From Denitrovibrio acetiphilus DSM 12809 (GTDB lineage Bacteria; Chrysiogenota; Deferribacteres; Deferribacterales; Geovibrionaceae), in NCBI RefSeq assembly GCF_000025725.1, contig NC_013943.1:1488001-1552000 (forward strand): DNA of 64,000 nucleotides, written 5' to 3'. The notes under the pieces were generated by a model. That model saw only the letters and a program-made list of their open reading frames with translations. It was not told the origin of the DNA and did not search any database. Made by a program: the position numbers and the translations under genes. Below are positions 36,921 to 44,293 of this stretch, in pieces (position 1 is the stretch's first letter; each line of letters begins with the position of its first letter).

Positions 36921-36946
36921 AATTCAACCCTCAAATGCAAATAACC
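36921..36946 (-). repeat. right terminal inverted repeat of the RM transposon
   Basis: Reverse complement begins GGTTATTTGCATTTGAGG; it matches the left end at 25 of 26 bases. The stop codon of the flanking membrane pseudogene (TGA) falls inside it. Confidence 0.8.
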
Positions 36947-37514
36947 ACAATAAAAAGCCCATAACCGATAAAGGCAGTATGGAACGACCAGTACCCGTTA
37001 ATGGCAAATATCCCGTCTTTGAAATATGGCAAAAAGGTCAACGGAAAGAAACTCGCTCCAACAAATACAGCAAAAGCTGCAGCCCACTTAGGCATCAGAG
37101 CAGGCTTTTCTTTATCAAGGAAAACCAGCGCACCTATCGCAAACCCCTGCACAGTAGTAATCATATAAGTCATATCGTAAACATACCATCCTATGAAATG
37201 CACAGTTTTAACCAGCTCCGGGTCAGCCTGACCTGCAAACTCTGCACACCACACCCATAAAACCGGACAGAAAATTAGAACCCATCCAGTGAGGGTTCCT
37301 CCCATGAGATTTATCATAGCCAGAATGGGAGCTTTCTCCCTTTTCCACATCTGAATCGTAAGCTGCACCGACCATACTGCATAAAGCAGACCAAAACATG
37401 CTGATAGTGCCTGCCCAAGCAAAATTCTATCCCTGTACTGAATATAAAAATTATTCACAAGCTCCACTGAGGAAAATTTAGGATCAGGCGGCGGTAGCTC
37501 AGTTGTTCATTCAT
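36947..37514 (-). pseudogene. polytopic membrane protein, frameshifted and truncated
   Basis: Five or six hydrophobic segments over ~179 residues (starting VELVNNFYIQYRDRILLGQ, ending FHTAFIGYGLFIV). The best start, an ATG at 37514 with AAGGAG upstream, is out of frame; restoring one base in the GAACAAC tract links it to TTELPPPDPKFSSVELV. The 3' end is cut by the right repeat of the RM transposon within a membrane segment. Family not recognised. Confidence 0.65.
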
Positions 37515-37675
37515 ATCTGACGCTCCTTATTTTTAGTTCGGTCGTTTGATCTAAAATACATATCTACCTGACTTGCGTGTCAATAGAATTTTATGACCCA
37601 TAGTTTTTTCGCAGTACACAGGATTGAGACCATGCTTACGGACATACTGCTTTCACTGCATGCTAGCTCAGTATA

Positions 37676-37752
37676 CTGTTACATTCTGTTACAATTCTTC
37701 AACAACTTTAAACACTCTTACTCCTGTTTGAAAGTATATTTAACTGTAACAG
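37676..37752 (+). promoter_or_regulatory. candidate response-regulator sites before the sensor kinase gene
   Basis: Two head-to-tail copies CTGTTACATT / CTGTTACAAT (37676-37695, 10-bp period) and one inverted copy AACTGTAACAG (37742-37752), just before the kinase start. OmpR-type regulators bind such 10-11 bp direct repeats, so autoregulation by the regulator at 42,084 is likely. Binding is inferred. Confidence 0.55.
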
Positions 37753-37762
37753 AGGAGTGTTT

Positions 37763-38622
37763 ATGTCTAGAATATACTACAACTCAATTTTTACTAAGAT
37801 GCTTGTTCTCATTATATGCTTAGTCTTTCTAATCAATATTTTAGTTTTCAGTGTATTTCACTATTATTCACTTAAACTTGATTCTAGCTCAAGGGCTAAT
37901 CTCGAGGCGTATGCCGTTTACATTAAAGACGATTTGGGCTTACCTCCTAATAAAGTCAAAGCGGCAGCGCTATCCAAGAAATTAAACGCTTCCGTTTCTT
38001 ATCATTCCGAAAGTGAAAAATGGGTAACCGGACAGCACACAGAAGATTTCCCTGATGATAAACTGTATCCTTTGGTTGATAGTGAAGGGATTAACGTTGC
38101 TTCCTCTCACGGCTTTATTCGTTTTACTTTCACAGAAGCAAACCACGTCCTGACAGTAAGAATACTACCGAATACCAGTGATCTACACGAACTTAGGATT
38201 CTTCTTCTGTTATTACTTGGGTTTGTTGTAATCATTTTATTTTCAGCTTTCTTAGTTATCAGAAAATTACTTTCCCCGATAAAGATGATGTATTCTGCTA
38301 TGGAAATAGTCAGAGCGGGAGATTTTCAGCACAGGATACAGCACAAAGGCAAAGACGAGCTGGGGCAGTTGTGTACAACTTTTAACGACTTATCTGAAAC
38401 CATAGAACAGGCTATTTACTCCAGAGAGCATTTAATAGCAGACATAAGCCACGAACTAAGAACACCGCTTACAAGCATGAGAATCGCAGCAGACATGGTG
38501 GATGATAAAGAACTAAAAGCGTCTTTAATCGACGATATCTCTCACATGGATAAGTTAATAAATACTGTCCTTGAGTACTCCAGATTCGGTTTCTCAAATT
38601 TAACAATAAAAAAGAATCAATT
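37763..38622 (+). pseudogene. sensor histidine kinase, N-terminal part, split by IS21
   Basis: Residues 1-286 of a 430-residue kinase. Start ATG 37763 after GAGGAG. Membrane segments at ~12-35 and ~145-165 flank a periplasmic sensor of ~100 residues; then HAMP (RKLLSPIKMMYSAMEIVRAGDF) and the HisKA box HLIADISHELRTPLTSM with the phosphorylated His. The IS21-family element interrupts it after KKNQF; the rest is at 41,175-41,607. 860 + 433 nt = 431 codons, so the reading frame is exact once the element and one AATT copy are removed. Confidence 0.93.
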
Positions 38623-38709
38623 TGTCATTTTGCAGTTCAATTGACCCCTCTGATTTGCAGGTTAATTGACCCCCTCTCTCCTTAATTTTTGTTTACGTCA
38701 TCTTCCTTT

Positions 38710-39456
38710 TTAAATCAACTTTTTTCTGGATTTAATTTTTCTATAGCTCTCACCCTCAATGACAACTCTGTATGCATTATGCACCAACCTGTCGAGTGCC
38801 GAGTTTGCGAGAATCGGGTCATGGAATAGTTCCAGCCATTCATCCGTATCCCTGTTGCTTGTGATCACAGTAGATGCTCTCCCGTACCTTTCCACAACAA
38901 TCTCATAGAAGTCAGTAGACTGTTGTTCATTCAATGCCTTCAGTCCGAAGTCATCTATAATAAGCATATCGGGAGTAATAAATCCAAGCAGAGCCTTCTC
39001 ATAGGAGTAGTCAGCTCTGGACTGCTGCAGTCTTTTAAAAAGTTTCTCTGCTCTGACCATCAGGACTTTTTTACCTCTTCGCACAGCAGCGTGGGCCAAT
39101 GCATTTGCCAGATATGTTTTACCAACACCGACAGGTCCGCACAGCATCACGTTATCTTTTTCCTCAATAAAATTCAGACCGAACAGTCCTTTGATCATTT
39201 CTCTGTCTACCTGCACCGGAGCGTCGAAGTCATATCTCTCCAGTGTCTCAAAGGGGTTAATACCAGCTTTTTTCATTTGATTATCCACCTGGTTATGAAG
39301 ACGCCTGTCCACTTCATCCTGCATTACCAACTCAAGAAACTCTGCATATGTCAGGTGCTGCTGTTTGGCATAAGCCATCCGTTCCGGTAAAGTAGCCAGT
39401 ATTCCCGACAGCCTTAGTTTTTTTACTGTCTGTTTCAGTTCATTTGATAGTGTCAT
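38710..39456 (-). CDS. istB: IS21-family helper ATPase IstB
   Basis: 248 residues, DnaC-like AAA+ protein. Walker A GPVGVGKTYLANALAHAA, Walker B MLIIDDFGL, sensor TSNRDTDEW. It assists IstA in target selection. AAGGAGG lies upstream of the ATG, which overlaps the istA stop by 17 bp. Confidence 0.95.
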   Translation of the reverse strand: MTLSNELKQTVKKLRLSGILATLPERMAYAKQQHLTYAEFLELVMQDEVDRRLHNQVDNQMKKAGINPFETLERYDFDAPVQVDREMIKGLFGLNFIEEKDNVMLCGPVGVGKTYLANALAHAAVRRGKKVLMVRAEKLFKRLQQSRADYSYEKALLGFITPDMLIIDDFGLKALNEQQSTDFYEIVVERYGRASTVITSNRDTDEWLELFHDPILANSALDRLVHNAYRVVIEGESYRKIKSRKKLI

Positions 39457-40981
39457 CGTGACCTCCTTCGTAGAAATAGTTTTTATTGCGTGTAAATTTA
39501 GCGGGTTTCAGCACTTTACAGGAAGATTTTTCTACCTCATTATTCTGCATAGAGAGCTCAATTATATTTACTACTCTGTACACATTGATGAGGTCGAAGC
39601 TTACTGCCCGCTGACATGCCTGCTCCATACGACCATGACCATATTTATCAGCATCCCGGATGAGTTTCTGAGCCTGCCTTAGATTCTGCCATGGGAAGTC
39701 ACCGGATAGCAGACGCTCCATAAATTCTCCGCAGTAGAAACCTACTTCTTTAGCCTTATAAATATGATATTCACAGCTCTTCATGGTGTATCCACGTTTC
39801 TCTTCAGGATAGTCACTGGTGTCTGTTGAGCGTTTACCTTTTTTCATACGACTATGCACCTTTATCTGCTGCTCTTTGTGGTAAATGCGAACCAGCTTGC
39901 TGTCCAGCCTTACAGAAACCTCTTTGCCTATGTATACAGTGGGGACAGAATAAAGAGCGCTTTGAATACGGATATGATGGTCTGGATGCACTTTGCAGGT
40001 TCCCCAGAAAGGTACATCGTAACGCTCCTGTTCCAGAGGGAGCAGATTCGCCTGCTCTTCCATATCAAATACAATGCGGGGATGCTTTTTAGTTGTGCCA
40101 TGTATACGCATGCCGGAGACAGTTCTGCACCAGGCATCTGCTGCTTCCTGTGCATGGGAAAGGCTCCTGAATGTCTCTCCTTTAAAGAAGTTATCTCTGA
40201 CATATGATACATTTCTTTCAACTTTAGGCTTGTCTTTCGGAGCAACTGCCCTTGCAGGGTCTATGATAAATCCACGGTAACAAGCATACTCATAAAAGTA
40301 GCGGTTGAACTGCGCATCATAACGGTCTGCCTTATCTATGGCTGTCTTCATGTTGTCGACAATCACTTTCGCAGGAACACCGCCGAAGAATTCCCAGGCT
40401 GATTCCAGACCGGTGATTACTTCCTGGAATTTCATGCTATGGCAAAGGTGAACATACTGATAGCGGCTGTAAGGCAAAGTCACTATCAATGCATGGACCA
40501 CACGCCTTCTGTCTGTCTCAGGGTCATATAAAAGCCCCAGACGACCGAAATCAACCTCTGCGTATTCGCCTGGAGCAGTTTCAGGCATGCGGACTGTGTT
40601 GTGCTTAAAGAAACCAAGATCTTCATGAAGGTAGCGGCGCAGTGTGTCATAGCTTACAGAAACACCATGACGCTTAAGAAGAGAATGAATCTTGGTCATA
40701 GTGAGGCGCTCTTCACTCAGCCAGTGTTCCAGTTTCTCTTTGTATGGAATAAGAACTTTACGGCACTCACTGACTGGGCGAGAACCGTCTCCGTATACTT
40801 TGCGGTAGACACCGTATGCGATCTCCTCCAGTGGTGGCTCACTGTCACTTTCGAAACCCAAAGTGACAGCCAGTTCTATGTATTTCCTGATGGTGTTTCT
40901 AGACATCTTGCGAGCCTTGGCGATCGTCTTAAAGCCGTCGCCATGCTTTCTGCGTCGTAGAATATCCAGGATGTCGTGCAT
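39440..40981 (-). CDS. istA: IS21-family transposase IstA
   Basis: 513 residues from the ATG at 40981 (AGGAG 6 nt upstream; the ATG further out has none). N-terminal helix-turn-helix (ILRRRKHGDGFKTIAKARKMSRNTIRKYIEL) and DDE core with AEVDFGRLG, VIVDNMKTAIDKA and the Glu of KDKPKVERNVSYVRDNF. Complete. Confidence 0.95.
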   Translation of the reverse strand: MHDILDILRRRKHGDGFKTIAKARKMSRNTIRKYIELAVTLGFESDSEPPLEEIAYGVYRKVYGDGSRPVSECRKVLIPYKEKLEHWLSEERLTMTKIHSLLKRHGVSVSYDTLRRYLHEDLGFFKHNTVRMPETAPGEYAEVDFGRLGLLYDPETDRRRVVHALIVTLPYSRYQYVHLCHSMKFQEVITGLESAWEFFGGVPAKVIVDNMKTAIDKADRYDAQFNRYFYEYACYRGFIIDPARAVAPKDKPKVERNVSYVRDNFFKGETFRSLSHAQEAADAWCRTVSGMRIHGTTKKHPRIVFDMEEQANLLPLEQERYDVPFWGTCKVHPDHHIRIQSALYSVPTVYIGKEVSVRLDSKLVRIYHKEQQIKVHSRMKKGKRSTDTSDYPEEKRGYTMKSCEYHIYKAKEVGFYCGEFMERLLSGDFPWQNLRQAQKLIRDADKYGHGRMEQACQRAVSFDLINVYRVVNIIELSMQNNEVEKSSCKVLKPAKFTRNKNYFYEGGHDDTIK

Positions 40982-41174
40982 GTGGTACTCCTTTCGCATT
41001 CAATTTCTCCATAGTTATTTTCTATGGAGGCATTATACAAAGGAGAGATTTTTACAAAACTTTTTACAAAAGCTGACACCACAGAGGGGTCAATTGAATT
41101 GCAAATATGGGGGGTCAATTCAGCTGCAAATATTTGCCGCCAGGGGGGTCAATTGAACTGCAAAATCACAAATT

Positions 41175-41607
41175 TAATTTCACTAAAATTGCTAAGAAAT
41201 GCGTATCCCCTTTTAATAAAGACGTGGAGTTAATCGAGCTAGTAATCGATGACGAAATCATTTTTTACGGTAGCAGCCTTTTGATAGAGAGTCTGATTAC
41301 TAACCTTTTAAGCAATGCGGTAAAATACTCATCCAATTCTGAAAAACATGTACTTATGATGGCTGAAGCAAAAGATGGAATTTTAAATATTACCATAAGA
41401 GACCATGGTGCAGGAATATCTGGCGAGGATATACCATACATATTTGAGCCTTTTTACAGGTCTGATTCAGCTAGAACAAGAAACACAGGTTTTGGACTTG
41501 GCTTAAGCATCTGCAAAAAAATTGTTGATATTCATAATGGAGAAATATCAGTCTCCAGCACAGAAGGTGCTGGAACTGAGATAAAAATATATTTCAAACT
41601 CAATTAA
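41175..41607 (+). pseudogene. sensor histidine kinase, C-terminal ATPase part
   Basis: Residues 287-430 of the split kinase. HATPase_c N box LITNLLSNAVKYSSNS, G1 RDHGAGISGEDIPYIFEPFYR, G2 GFGLGLSICKKIV. Without the IS the protein would read KKNQ-FNFTKIAKKC. As it stands there is no complete kinase; a downstream ATG could allow only the ATPase fragment. Confidence 0.93.
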
Positions 41608-41620
41608 AGGAGAGAATCAA

Positions 41621-41983
41621 ATGGAAATTTCAAAAAATAAGTCAAGAGAAGAAGTTATTGAAGCATTTAGTTTAATGTGGGGTAATTATCCTGCGCCAGT
41701 CATGCTGATTACATACAAACATGATATCATTGCAGTTAACGAGATTTATCAGCAGTATGGCGTATCTACAGGACAGAAATGCTCCTCTCTCCCTGGCAAC
41801 CATAAAGGCTGCAGAGCAGGAGAAGCAAAAATGTCTGGTAAACCAGTAAGATGCGTAGCTCAGGCTGAAAACAGTGTGGTTTATGATGGATACTGGATAC
41901 CTGTTGAAGGAGAATACCTTATTCACTTCGGCAATGATATTACTCAGTATGCGGATATAGAAAAAGTAAACGCTAGTGATTAA
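41621..41983 (+). CDS. PAS-like sensor protein with conserved cysteines
   Basis: 120 residues, cytoplasmic. NYPAPVMLITYKHDIIAVNEIYQQY is the start of a PAS-type fold; a CSSLPGNHKGC segment and another Cys (VRC) follow, then EYLIHFGNDITQY. GGAG precedes the ATG. It lies between the kinase and the response regulator, 13 bp from the former. The cysteines could bind a cofactor or sense redox state; that is inference. Confidence 0.6.
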   Translation: MEISKNKSREEVIEAFSLMWGNYPAPVMLITYKHDIIAVNEIYQQYGVSTGQKCSSLPGNHKGCRAGEAKMSGKPVRCVAQAENSVVYDGYWIPVEGEYLIHFGNDITQYADIEKVNASD

Positions 41984-41987
41984 TAAT

Positions 41988-42077
41988 ATGAAAAAGTTAA
42001 ACAACATTGCTTTTTTCTTAATGGTATTTATATTTATAGCTGCAGTCATAACAGCATTCTTGTTTATGCCGAAGTAG
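41988..42077 (+). CDS. 29-residue single-span membrane protein
   Basis: MKKLNNIAFFLM at the start, a continuous hydrophobic helix (VFIFIAAVITAFLF), ending MPK. It starts 4 bp after the PAS gene stop and ends 6 bp before the regulator start, so it fits the operon with no gap. No good ribosome site; translation by coupling is likely. Small proteins like this can modulate sensor kinases. Confidence 0.5.
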   Translation: MKKLNNIAFFLMVFIFIAAVITAFLFMPK

Positions 42078-42083
42078 GTGAAA

Positions 42084-42788
42084 ATGTCCCACAATATTTT
42101 GATTGTTGATGACGATATTAAGCTATGCAAAATGCTAAGCAGGTATTTACGTGACTATTCATACTCAGTGGACGTAATTAACAACCCGCTGATGCTTGAA
42201 AAATATCTCAAGTCATCAAAACCGTCAGTAATTATACTTGATATAATGATGCCACATATAAACGGCTTTGATCTTTGTAAAAAGCTGAGAAAAAACTCTG
42301 ACATACCGGTTATAATGCTTTCAGCGAGAGGCGAAGTAGAAGATAGAATTGCAGGCTTGGAAGCTGGTGCCGATGATTATCTCGCCAAGCCTTTTGAGCC
42401 GAGAGAGCTTATCGCCAGAATTTATGCTGTGATTAAACGCTTTGAGCATTCAGAGGACACTGCAAACAATGCCGCTGTTTATCAGTACGGAGAACTTTCT
42501 ATTGATACTGATAAGTATAAAGCGACTATGGATGGCAGTAACCTTGAGCTTACAAAAACAGAATTTATAATATTATCATTAATGGTGCGCAATCCGTACA
42601 TTCTCCTGAGCAGAGATAGACTGTATAATGAGCTTACTGGATTTGACTGTGATGCATATAACAGAACAGTCGACATTTCTGTGAGCAGATTGCGAACCAA
42701 ACTTAACGATGACCCAAAATCACCAAAATATATCAAAACGGTTTGGGGAGAAGGGTATATGTTTATTGCTGATAAATTGGATACTTAA
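42084..42788 (+). CDS. OmpR-family response regulator
   Basis: 234 residues from ATG 42084; a GTG two codons earlier is possible. Receiver domain with acidic DDD (ILIVDDDIK), phospho-acceptor IILDIMMPH, LSARGE and conserved Lys in YLAKPFEP; C-terminal winged helix (LELTKTEFIILSLM, VDISVSRLRTKL, IKTVWGEGYMF). Partner of the split kinase. It is likely to bind the CTGTTACA repeats and perhaps the nearby efflux operon. Confidence 0.95.
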   Translation: MSHNILIVDDDIKLCKMLSRYLRDYSYSVDVINNPLMLEKYLKSSKPSVIILDIMMPHINGFDLCKKLRKNSDIPVIMLSARGEVEDRIAGLEAGADDYLAKPFEPRELIARIYAVIKRFEHSEDTANNAAVYQYGELSIDTDKYKATMDGSNLELTKTEFIILSLMVRNPYILLSRDRLYNELTGFDCDAYNRTVDISVSRLRTKLNDDPKSPKYIKTVWGEGYMFIADKLDT

Positions 42789-42994
42789 GCTGTATGAGGT
42801 AATAGTTCTGTCTTCATCGTTGATATACAAAAATGAATATATTACTCATAATATCATGAAAAGACTAAATATAATAATCTTAAGGAAATTTTGTGAGTTA
42901 TCCTTATAGTTCATTTATTCAAGCCTTACAGGAGCAACGGTTGTTAAACACTGCCAGCGTGTATTTGTGAATACATTATACTGATTGCTCTCGC

Positions 42995-44293
42995 CTAAAG
43001 AGTGCCTAGTGTATAAAGAAGAGTTAGAGATGCTAATACATAATCATAAAACGCATTTGCAGCACTGGTCTGACTGTTTATCCGCAGAGTTTCAGCATCC
43101 AGTACTTCAGTATGAGAGCAAAAACCGTTTTTATAGCGGTCTCGTGTGACTTTCAGGTTCTCTTCTGACATTTCAATAGCTTCTTCTGTCACTTTAACTC
43201 TTTTCATTGTTTCATTAACGTTTAGCCATGCCTGGCGTACCTGAAGTGCTATCAGTGATACCGTATCAAGGCGCTGTTCTTTTATGGCAAAGGCCTTTTG
43301 TTTGAGCGCTATCGACTTATGTCTGATACCTCCGCCATCGAATAGGTTTATATTTGCCTGAACTCCTATAAACCACTTGCCTTCTTCAGTTTGATAATCA
43401 TTTTCCTGATAAGCATAACCGCCTGCCAGACCTATTTGCGGCAGCTTGCCCCCACCAACTGCTTTTGATTGAGCCATAGCTGTCTTAATACTTTCATCGA
43501 TAGCTTTGAGTTCTTTGCGGGTATTAAGCGCAGATTCGGTAAGTTCCTCAAGCGGTTTACCGGCAATCTCACAGTCGCAGTCAATCTCATCTAAAACTAC
43601 TTCATTGTCGAGACTCTGCATAAGAAGCTTGTTATAAGCTGCTTTTGTAATATCAACAGCATTTTCTGCCAGTAATTCACGCTGACGTGCATCGGCTAAG
43701 GCAACCTGAGCTGACAGTTTATCGCTCACAATGACCATTCCCTGCTCGAAAAGCCCCTCTACATCATAAGCGTGCGCTTCAAGATTATTAACGTGGCTTT
43801 TTGCCTGATTCAACATCCTTTGTGCTCTCAGAACCGAAACATAGGCTTTGGCGACTTCCATCTTTAAATTTTGCTCATATATGGTTATCTGTGTTTTGGA
43901 TGCATCCAGCATTGCATTTGCAGCATTAATACTCTCTTTTATCTGCCCGCCGGTAAACAGAGGGACACTAGCTGTAAAACCATACGAGAAGCTGTCATTA
44001 GGCATCATGGGCACCTCCGCTTTCTGACCAAAAAGGTTTGCCGCAAGTGCCTGTTCTTTATCAAGCATTGTGTACCCTGCATTTGCATCAAATCTGGGAA
44101 TTCTTGACGATTTTACTACATTAAGTATGCTTTCTGCAGCTTCTGATTGTATTTTAACAGACTTTAAACCTCGGTTAGCTTTTAAGGCTCTTTGCCATGC
44201 ATCATCTAGTGTTTCAGATTTTGCTTCCCAAGCTACCGAAAATGTAAAAATAATTATTAATAAAATTATTTGAATATTGATTATATTCTTCAT
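42995..44293 (-). CDS. TolC-family outer membrane efflux protein
   Basis: 432 residues with an N-terminal signal peptide (IILLIIIFTFSVAWEAKSE). Two tandem OEP halves with long coiled-coil helices (TQITIYEQNLKMEVAKAYVSVLRAQR; LDTVSLIALQVRQAWLNVNE). It is the outer-membrane exit duct of the RND pump whose gene overlaps by 4 bp upstream. It is the last gene of the TetR-MFP-RND-TolC operon. The 206 bp to the regulator gene hold no recognisable feature. Confidence 0.93.
   Translation of the reverse strand: MKNIINIQIILLIIIFTFSVAWEAKSETLDDAWQRALKANRGLKSVKIQSEAAESILNVVKSSRIPRFDANAGYTMLDKEQALAANLFGQKAEVPMMPNDSFSYGFTASVPLFTGGQIKESINAANAMLDASKTQITIYEQNLKMEVAKAYVSVLRAQRMLNQAKSHVNNLEAHAYDVEGLFEQGMVIVSDKLSAQVALADARQRELLAENAVDITKAAYNKLLMQSLDNEVVLDEIDCDCEIAGKPLEELTESALNTRKELKAIDESIKTAMAQSKAVGGGKLPQIGLAGGYAYQENDYQTEEGKWFIGVQANINLFDGGGIRHKSIALKQKAFAIKEQRLDTVSLIALQVRQAWLNVNETMKRVKVTEEAIEMSEENLKVTRDRYKNGFCSHTEVLDAETLRINSQTSAANAFYDYVLASLTLLYTLGTL

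Larger units (their letters stand above)
26650..36946 (+). mobile_element. candidate ISL3-family transposon carrying a type I restriction-modification system
   Basis: 10,297 bp bounded by 26-bp inverted repeats that differ at one base. Inside are hsdM, rhuM, hsdS, hsdR, an ISL3-family transposase and a putative nuclease, all rightward and nearly all overlapping. Imperfect copies of the repeat core (AGGTTGAA / GGGTTGA) lie inside both ends, like transposase binding sites. ISL3 elements typically start with GG and duplicate 8 bp; no 8-bp duplication is present here (GATTTATA left, ACAATAAA right), and the two flanks are different truncated genes, so the locus was rearranged after insertion. Confidence 0.7.
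38623..41170 (-). mobile_element. IS21-family insertion sequence in the sensor kinase gene
   Basis: 2,548 bp with ends TGTCATTTTGCAGTTC and (reverse) TGTGATTTTGCAGTTC, flanked by AATT direct repeats (38619-38622, 41171-41174). Each end carries further copies of TTTGCAxxTxAATTGACCCC: two on the left, three on the right, as IS21 elements have. istA and istB are intact, so it may be active. Confidence 0.95.

Noticed and set aside
26650-36946. Tn7-like element, because of several repeated sites in each end
   Set aside because: No TnsA, TnsB, TnsC or TniQ-like genes; the only transposase is of the ISL3 type, and the repeats are few and loosely similar.
38623-41170. GGGGTCAATTGA repeats at 38,630-41,160 as a CRISPR-like or satellite array
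   Set aside because: They are the multiple terminal binding sites of the IS21-family element.
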